This document shows positions 19,903-28,800 of a DNA stretch of 30,753 nucleotides, piece by piece. Below the pieces are notes generated by a model. The model did not search any database and was not told where the DNA came from. It was given only the letters and a program-made list of their open reading frames with translations. Origin of the DNA: Phoronis ovalis (taxonomy: Eukaryota; Phoronida; Phoronidae); NCBI GenBank assembly GCA_028565635.1, contig JAOXYB010030399.1, positions 1-30,753 of the forward strand, given 5' to 3'. The translations under genes were made by a program, and so were the position numbers. The stretch's first letter is position 1; every line of letters begins with the position of its first letter.

Positions 19903-21417
19903 AGATTTGCTTGTGTTAATGCAGGCATTGGAAATGAATGAATTTTTACCAGAGTGTACTAATTTTAATCAGGAATTGTAGTGTGAGAATATAAAATCTT
20001 GTATTTTATATCGCATCTTTATTTAACATGGTTACAATATTTTATTGTACATTTGTTTATCATGTATGCCAAAATACTTCCCCTAGTTGCAACTTTGCTC
20101 AAATATCCCGTACAGACATACCTACAAAACAGTATCTGAGATTTTTGAAATTAAAAAAATTAACATGAAGCTTTAAAATTTTGTCACCTCAATAATTCAG
20201 TTTTGAAAACAAAATTTCAAAAATCTGAGACATGTTTTGTAAAGATTATTAATTTTGTGCACAGTTTCAACTAGTATGTGGCAGTTTTTGACTTATATTT
20301 TTTTAAATTGTATATTTAAAAATGTCCAAAATGGCAACTGTACATGTCACATGATCTACTCAAAGAAAAATTAATTACAGATTTTGCAAGTTTGAGTTGT
20401 ATGTATCAAAATATGTATACTTTTGTTTGTCTAATTGTTTAAGTAGCTAAAATTTAACTTAAAGCATAATCAATTGTGCCTAACAATATTCGCTACCTTA
20501 ACTTTTGTAAATTGTGTATATAATGTAAGTATTCTGTGTAAATACTAATAATTAAAGTAGTTACTGATAAAAATCAGTTTAAAATGTTTAGATTAATAAG
20601 AGTATTAGTATAATTATACTATAAACTTGCATGCACAACTGAACACATCCAGGTGTGCTAGAGTGTCAAATTCACAGATTATTGTAAGCAACTTCAAATT
20701 CCCTACCACTTGAAAAATAAGCAAAAATTAACTATTTGATTACATTTACTAAGTAAAATAATGTTACATCATTTATAAAAACTTTACAGAACAGAGTCAC
20801 TTGGATCCACTATTTTACAAGTAAAGACATGCACACTGTTACTTGCATTAATTTTACATGCAAAGCAATAATTAGAACCATGAACCCTTTAAATTGTCAT
20901 TTGTTTGAATTTGTAATGTTTCAGTGACAAAAAAATGCTTGAGAAAGTAAATAATTTTGAACCTGCAACTCCCAAATAGCCTGCACACACTACATTCTCG
21001 ACTAATAAATCATCATATGAATTAGATGACATGCACTGGCTTGTGGTGACAAGGTAACTTCCATATATGTTACGAGTGGAGTGAAGTGAAGGTACAGTAA
21101 TAACAGCATGTACAACAATAACTTTCCAATTTACTACCTATTTTCTCCACAATCTGTTTTATGGTGAGTCTCCTGACTCACTTTAATTTTCCATTTTAAG
21201 CAAGCTCTGCCATCAGTCTACAAAATCCTGCCTGCATTTTACTTCAAATTTTGTGATAGACATTACTACCATTTTTTACCTGCAAATTGAACACCTTTGT
21301 ATGGTAGTTATTAATATGAGAACACAATTTCTACAATTTGTAATAAATTTCCAGAATGAACTTGTACTATTCACAACTAATATTTACATGTATGTCAGGA
21401 AAATGAGGAGTGTATTT
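19903..21417. other. Convergent 3' region between the CEP295-like and DUF229 genes
   Basis: Two genes converge here, about 1.5 kb stop to stop. For the plus-strand gene, ATTAAA occurs near 20148 and 20551. For the minus-strand gene the clearest AATAAA (TTTATT on plus) is near 20041 or 20013, so its 3' UTR may be long or use a variant signal nearer 21180 (ATTAAA). A hairpin-like repeat lies at 20068-20292. No coding exon is seen. Confidence 0.5.
20068..20292. repeat. Imperfect inverted repeat (hairpin element), ~225 bp
   Basis: Left arm 20068-20152 pairs with right arm 20213-20292. The inner stem is strongest: TACAAAACAGTATCTGAG at 20123-20140, continuing ATTTTTGAAATT, is matched in reverse complement by 20213-20241 with few changes. 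An outer part pairs CTAGTTGCAACT (20083) with AGTTTCAACTAG (20263-20274). The loop is about 60 bases. It may be a degenerate foldback MITE, or an RNA hairpin in the CEP295-like 3' UTR. Confidence 0.6.
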
Positions 21418-24400
21418 CTAGCTTAACCAGTCTTCTTGTGGTTTATAAAATTTTGGTTTACGACTTGTTTTACTATTACTTTTTGCTTTATTATAACTGC
21501 TGCATAAACAAAACTTCATAATATTTGGATATTTCTCTTGTATACAAGATGGCTGATCTTCATACGCATCCACACGGCTTACTTCTGATACCACATTATA
21601 ATTTTTGCTTAGACTGGCAAATAGACCACTCATATCGTGAGCAACAGTTGCCTCATATATTCCGTTATTTGGCAATGTTTGTATAGTAACTTGATAATAT
21701 TGCAAATCAATTTGCAGTTTCTTTGTAAAATTTGGGAGACGGTGATCATCATCAATACTATTAAAGTATTTTAAAACCTGAAATAAGATTTGCAGACAAT
21801 TAGCATCATAACATCTGTACTTAAACATTTGAACGTCACTTGCCTAAAAAAGCTGTAATGTGAACATTGAATGTACTGCACATAACTTAGTAAATGCACC
21901 TTTTTACTTGAGTCAAGGTACCATTTTGCATAGAGGCTAACCCCAGCAATACAACCTGCATTCTCATTTTGCACATTTCCTTAAAGCATTTTAGTGACAC
22001 AGGTAACATAAGCATTCATTTTAGTTGAAACGAGAGCATTGCTATCAATTTTTATTGAGACCTACCTGTTCATTTGGCATAACTTTCCTTCCTTCAAGAA
22101 TTTTAGTCATTTTTAACGGGACACAATACTGTTTGTAATCGTCAATTTGTCTATTTATATTGTTCATAACTTCTTGTGCAGCTTTTTGAATATGTTCATT
22201 ATCTGTTGGTAAATCTGACCATGACATACAAGTACACCAATGCATTTCAATTCCTGCTGATGTGCATGTACGATTTTTAGGAATTTCTTGAAAAAGACTT
22301 CTACCTCTTGCATTGTACTTTGGTTTTACTTTCATTCTTGTTGTGTCAAGTAAGTCAAATAATGTTTCGTAGACGTCGTATGCTGTTGTTAAACGTTTGC
22401 TATTGGATTTTAAGTTTTCCATGGCATGTGGATATCTACTTTTAAACCATTGTGGAAAAACCATAGACATCAATGGTAATCGTTCTTCTAATTTACCTTG
22501 CATAGTATGACGAACTTTACGATATCTAGCACCATGATCTCCCATAACTATTAATAAAGTATTATCCAGTATTGAATCGGTCTTTAAATTGCTAAAAAAT
22601 TGCACTAAGTCAGCATCCATGTTTTGTATCGGACTGTTGTCAGCATGCGACAATTCACCATGGAAGGCAAAAGCAAATCGAGGTGCCTTTTTGTATTTTG
22701 GATGTGAAAAAAAATCACTAACATAGTTTAATAGATACTTGTGTTTAGGCCTAGGTCCAAGGCAAAATCGAGCACTCTTTTCATTCAAGTCAGAATCCCA
22801 AGCTGCTTGCCAAAATGGTCTCATATAATGATCAGTTGGCTCGTTTTCAAAACCTTTTAATCGCAAATTAAACATTCCTAAGCTTGGCTCATCTTCAGCA
22901 AATAAAGTCACATAACCATTCTCTTCAAATTCTGTCCACATTAAAGGCCAGTGATCAACGAATCCAGAATTTTTACTATTCCGCCTGGCTTCGGGAAGCT
23001 CGGTTACATTTTTACCTATAAAAAACATGCACATTTTATTGTGAAGACAACTTCCCAATTATACACATCAGCACATGGCACTGCAGAAGATTAGTTTTAT
23101 AAATGGCAATTTTTCATATAATTATAATACCTTATAATATTAGCTATACCTTGAATAAAAACCTTGTTTGAATAATATTATTCCTGTAGCAGCAAAAGTT
23201 AAATTATAATTAAGAACAGAAATCCTAAGTTTTTTTATAAATAAAGCTAGTCTACTTATAAATGATCCTTACTTAGTATTATTTTTGAGCCTAAAATGGT
23301 TATTTGTACATTAAACTCGGTTATCAAACTTTAATCTGCTTTATTTGTCTTGCCTTATTTTCCATGTCACTTAGAGAATGATTGTAGCAATGTATGTCTG
23401 CAGTCCACAGTTCGATAATGATATGAAATTGATAACAATATGCAAGAGATTTCTTAGTGACCAAGACTTTAAAACAAAATCTTGAATTACATTACTAAAA
23501 ATTTCAGGCTGGTATTAAAACTATGATTCAAAATGTTGATTATTAGGACATAATTTGTAAACGTTTTGATATTATGTCAGAGATAACTATAAACATTTTT
23601 GAAAAAGATTTCTTGACGAAGAAAATGATGAAGCATCAAAAAAAATTACAGGTTATGTTTTGTAAAATATAGAATAAGGTTTTGCAAGTTCCTCAAAATG
23701 TTCTTACCTGTCAACAAAGGTACCACATTAGCTACGGTTCCATCACCCAAGATATTATATCCATTCAAAACAACTGCATCTAGTTTTTGAATTAAAAAGT
23801 TGTAAGTTTTTGGTAAATATCTCTGATAACTTAAATGAGACATAGATTCTAACCCCAGAATCAAGATACTCATATTACTGCCATGAGGTGATGGTAATCT
23901 TTCTTTCAAACGCTCCAATGTATCATCCTTCGGATAAATCTGAGAAAACAGTTGGTCAAAATCTGCATTATCATTTCCAGCTGGGTCATATTCATATTTT
24001 TCTTCTGGCACTGTTTCTGTCACAGGATCTGCCTGTTGCTTAAGGCTCCGTTTATGGGTAACAAGCTTTCCACTTTGTTTATGTCTTATAATTGTCATAG
24101 AATTTTTTCCTTGATGTTGATGATTGACTACATTAAGATGATTGCTATTTTTGTTTGTATCTACGTTTTTACTTGGAGGTTTTCTAAAACGATGTTGATG
24201 CTTGTCTATTTTAGGAGACTTCATTTCTTTCAATGATCTTTTATTTAATTGGTGGCGTTTTTTATTATTATCATCTACAAAGCATTCAATTCTAAAGAAA
24301 TCATGTTGAATTTTTTTGTCAAAATTATCTTCTTCAATATGAGGTTCAGAATAATAAAAATGATCATCATTTAATCTGTCTATAGCACGATATATGCATC

Positions 24401-24809
24401 TAGACAATCGCCGGCCATTAAGTACTTGTTTGTTTACTGTAATTTCAGCTGCTTTTAACTGCAACAACTCTTTAGAGTTACTACATTTAAGCGTTGTTAT
24501 ATCTTCGACTGGTTGCAAATTGTCACCAGAAAGAGTATGTTTCGGCTGTTTGCACACAGCAGGTTCCTCCACTTGTTTACCAAACATTTCATCCCATTTT
24601 GATTTCTTTCGCTGATGAATTTTTGCCTCTTGTGAGATAGCGTATTGACGTCTTGCATTAATATCATCAGAAGACTGAAGATGTGTTGCATATCCACCTA
24701 TGTAGCTGACAATAAAGAATACGCCACCAACACAAAGTAATAGTAGAAATGCTGTTCCAATTTTCGATTGCCACCAACGTCCTCGTTTACCTACTTTTCT
24801 GCCAGCCAT
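21418..24809 (-). CDS. DUF229-family sulfatase-like type II membrane protein
   Basis: Three coding exons on the minus strand, 24809-23708, 23015-22066 and 21777-21418, join in phase to 803 codons with stop TAG. Splice sites are GTAAGA / TTTTATAG and GTAGGT / TTATTTCAG. Residues 1-15 are basic, about 16-37 form one membrane helix (FLLLLCVGGVFFIVSYIGGY), and the rest would be lumenal or extracellular. A Lys/His/Gln-rich stem follows. The catalytic-fold part begins near residue 315 with SILILGLESMSHLSYQR and GYNILGDGTVANVVPLLTGK, and continues in exon 2 with HWPLMWTEFEENGY and IVMGDHGARYR, the metal-binding DHG of the alkaline phosphatase superfamily. The DUF229 C-terminal part (VTIQTLPNNGIYEATV) is in exon 3. 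No sulfatase CxPSR motif is seen, as usual for DUF229. The substrate is unknown. I considered a true sulfatase and rejected it. Confidence 0.88.
23016..23707 (-). other. Intron of the DUF229-family gene
   Basis: 692 bases, AT-rich, with standard GTAAGA and TTTTTTATAG ends on the minus strand. No element is recognised. Confidence 0.7.
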
Positions 24810-25290
24810 ATTTAAAGGTTCAGTCTATAAGAAAGCAATAAGGAATAAAATGTATGAAACACATAGTGTAGGACTTAAACTCAGAAAAGCATCTGTAAGG
24901 AATCATTTCCATTAAAAAAGACTGTTATAATAGGGATATTGTCAACTATAAAATAATGCATACTATAACAATCTGACTGAATGTGGCAACTTTTCTATAC
25001 TGCCAGAGATAAAACTTGTTTAACAGGAGCTAAATTCACAAGCTGCTATACATCCACAACTTCTAAAACTATAACTATAAAAGAGATACACTACAGGAAC
25101 GAGCATCGTCTGCATTATGGAAATTAACTTATCACTTACCGATCGCAACAAGTCAGGTTTTACTAGACTTCTGCAACATACTTTGAGTGTCTAGATGAAT
25201 ATTAACCTTTGTCTCGTCACCATCGCATCTGATCTTTAACTACGAAATAAGTGAACTTTAGACTTTGAACTTTGCAGCCAGCTGATCGGC
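24810..25290 (-). other. Spliced 5' UTR of the DUF229-family gene
   Basis: On the minus strand a donor (GATCG then GTAAGTGATAAG) lies at 25140/25139 and an acceptor (TTTCTTATAG) at 24825, giving a 315-base intron 24825-25139 and a 15-base leader before the ATG at 24809. The first non-coding exon starts upstream of 25140, probably before about 25300. Both splice sites fit consensus well. Confidence 0.5.
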
Positions 25291-25849
25291 AGAGCTCTTT
25301 GGTTAATAGAAATACCAAAATAAGTTATTTCCGGAAGCCTCATTTTGAAATTAAAAGGGAGGTTCTAGATAAGTTGGTTAATTTCTGCTTCAAAATCCTA
25401 GTTTAGAATGCACAAACAATTGTTTTATGTTATATTATTGCTAAACTATGCTAGCTACAGTCTCACACAGTCATTCTTCCAGCAGTGATTTGTTCTTGCA
25501 TTAAAATTGAAGCCTGGAAATCTGCGGGAAATTTGTAAACACTAGTAGTAGTCTATAGTATAAAAACTGTGTTTCTCTCCCATTCATTCTGCTTCTTTAA
25601 GTTTTAGTCTTGTTTCTGTACCGAATTTAATACTAGGCATTATTTACGTTGACGTCTTGTGTATCACGCGTTATATTCCAGGGCATTTCAAATTCAGACA
25701 AAAGGTAAAAATAAAGAACGCCGACTTAATGAAGTAAACAAAGGTCAAAATTAAATACTCAGAAACTGCAGTGTATGAACAGCAGCACATACTAGCATAA
25801 GTGAGCTGGTATATCAAATTATCTGAAATGCAATTGATTCTGGTAGACA
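25291..25849 (+). promoter_or_regulatory. Head-to-head intergenic region; candidate INPP4 core promoter
   Basis: The DUF229 gene leaves to the left and the INPP4-like gene to the right, so both promoters should fall here. For the plus strand, TATAAAAA at 25559-25566 is followed 18-24 bases later by TCATTC (25586), a plausible initiator. Three short upstream ATG frames precede the INPP4 start: ATG-AAG-TAA near 25729, one near 25769, and one at 25828-25860 that overlaps the main start codon out of frame. The leader could instead be spliced (an acceptor-like ATTCCAG lies near 25680). Confidence 0.35.
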
Positions 25850-28800
25850 ATGAGATTTAATTCTAAAGAGTTGGTGGATCTCGCTGCTCAGAGTACAGGA
25901 GTGGACAAGGAAGGAGTATTATATGTCAAAGAAAAGCAAGAAGGACTTTTTAAAAGAGGAGAAAGTAGGTTCATGAACTTGATGTAGTGTACATACAACC
26001 TTTTTTAAAGCATGCTATGCTATTTCTCTAGACATCATGTAGTGTAGCTAATATTAGTTTCTATATTAGTCCTTGCTCCGGCCCAGATAGTACAAAAACC
26101 CAGTAGAAGTTGGCCTCTTGGAAAAACACAAAATTCGAACCAAATTGTTTGTTGACTTGTTTATCTCTGACACTCCTTCTGTTGTAATCTGCCACTTGAA
26201 GCTTGATTACCACTCTTCAAGGTGACTTTTAGCCAAATAAAATCTACAAAATTTCGCATTGGTCTGAGTGCCAACGGATTTGTATGCTAAAAGCCACCTT
26301 GAGGAGTATTAATGAAACATCAAGTGACAGATAACACAACCAGAACAAACAAGACAAAATTTTGGTATGAATTTATAAAATTTTTTGAAACATGGTAAGT
26401 GTTTTTGCAAGAGGCCAATTTTTCTACTGGTTTTAACACTAGCTGGGCCAGGACTATTTCTATACTGTTGTTGTTAATAGTATACCCTAGTAAATATAGC
26501 GTAATGAATGATTCCTTACAAATGTATGTTTTTAGATATGGGTTTTACAAAAGGTATATTTTTAGCCATCAGGTGTATAATACCACAAGGTATATTTTTT
26601 GCAGATTGCTTAATACCACAGGTTAGGATTTTGCCACCTTTGGCCTCTCGCCCCTACCAAAAATTGACCAAGTGTAGGTCTGATTTGTGTTAAATGAAAA
26701 CAAAGATTGCATAATCTTTCTGTTCCCACAATTCAGTCTCATAACATTTATAGTAGTGTTACTTCTGTTCATAACTCCAGTAAATAAAATTGTTTTTGTA
26801 GAGTGGCTAAATGTGTTTGGCTTAGTTTTGACACAGAAGGAAAGAAAGATACATCTTTGTGTTCAATATAAGCATTTCCCTTGGAAAAGTAGATGGGCTT
26901 TTACCTCTTTCTTGACATGACATGTTTTATAATGCTGTATATTTTGTAGCTTATGTTGAAAGATGGTGTAAGCTCAAAGGAAATTTATTATTTTACTGCA
27001 AGAATAAAGACCCAGTAAGTGCTGTTTAATATTAAAACTTGCTGTTATATTTCATAGAATTTTTTTTTTTTAACAGTGGTGCTATCAGCAGCTGAACAGC
27101 TTTTTCAGTACTAAGCTTTTGCCAGAAATTAAACATGGCTTTACTTAAACAGAAACTGAAAAACTGTAGAGATAGTGACATTAAAATTGATGAAAAGTGT
27201 TGCTTTTTGAATATTTTCAGAAATCAGAAGCAGTTGGTGTTATTGTGTTAGAGAGATGTACCGTTGAACTGGATATGAAAGATGAATTACCGTACTCATT
27301 TGAACTGGGTGAGATTACAAAAAACAGAAATTCGTAATGGAGCTCTCAGGGCTCAAGACTTTATCTGCATGAACAAGATTTTGGTACATAGTTTATCTTA
27401 AAGTTAACTCTTTTAACTATAAGTAACATGTGTATCAATTAACCTCAATTTGTGCTTGGAAAAGTGAAAAAGCTATTCTGACAGAATGTTGTGTCTAATA
27501 TTTTAGTATTTGACGGAGATGAAAGAATACAGAATATGGCTGCAACATCTGATCAGGAACGTGATTCTTGGATAGAATCATTACACATTGCCAGTTACGA
27601 ATGCATGCAGATGCAATTACAAAGTCTTCGAGAACAAATCCATGCTCGCACAGGGAATGACCCTATATCTAATCCAGAACCATCAATAATTGATGAAGAA
27701 AGAAACTCAGGTAACTTGTTTACATTACAGTTCATATGGCTTATTGAATTGAAACATTGCAATATCTGATGAAATCAAACTATTATAAGCATAGAGTTAT
27801 CAAATATTAGCTGATACTTATAAAGTACAGGCAACAATGAGGTCTGAGGCATTAAAACAAGGTTGCCTCAATTTGAGAATGCGCCTGATCTGAAATTAAA
27901 CAATACACTGATTTAATTGTTAAGGAATTATCCTATTAAAACACATATATAAATAAAACTAAGCAAAGCTAGAATTACAAGTTACAAGAAGTCAATCTCA
28001 AAATGGTTTGATTTTTATGTATACCATTTGAAAATTTATAAATTATTAACTAAACATTTAAACTTCACAAATAAAAAATAAAAACGTTTGAGACCAGTTG
28101 TCCTATTACTGAACATTTTTCTGGGATTCTTTTGTCCGGTATTTTCTGGGCGATGACTACATGGAGATCAAACTGTTATTCAAAATTGAGCTTAATTTGG
28201 CGCAAAATGAAGGACACCGCAATATCTAAAAGGCATTTCTTATGAAAAATGATGGAATTATTTCACAGATAATGAGGTTTTATTTGCTGAGTGATGTTCA
28301 ATCATTGATAGCAAAACGATTTTTTTAGTGCTGATAACAAATATCTTTTAAAAAGGTAGATATTTTAAACAATTATAAAATTTAAAATATATCAATGTCA
28401 AAAATTACTGAAAAGTGAAAATTTCGATTAACAAAATGAAACCACGACCATAGACTTGCTCAAGTCCTTCTGGACTATTTTTGTTATTATTTAATTGATT
28501 ACTTACTATTATATTATATATCTTTGATGTGAATAAAACACCCGAATTACAAAAATTTGTTTTTTATATATTTTCCTGCTTGCTATATGTACCAAATGTT
28601 TGCCATCCAGAACGACTTGTAAAGCTCGCAAGCCTTCCAGTGATATGAATAATTCATGATCTTGTGATGTCATATTTAAATATCTTGGTCACGTAAGAAT
28701 AACATATAAACATGGCGCTCAAATTTTAATTCTTGAAAATCGGAAGGAGGAGAATTCTGTGCTTATAATAAATTAAACTAATAAAGGTAAATTATGAAAG

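Noticed and set aside
21418-24809. Classical sulfatase identity
   Set aside because: No CxPSR/SxPSR signature is present; the GDGTVANVVPLLTG and DHG context fits DUF229.
26399-26693. Overlapping short plus-strand frames
   Set aside because: They lie in or next to the foldback element and inside an INPP4 intron; no splice phase or conserved sequence.
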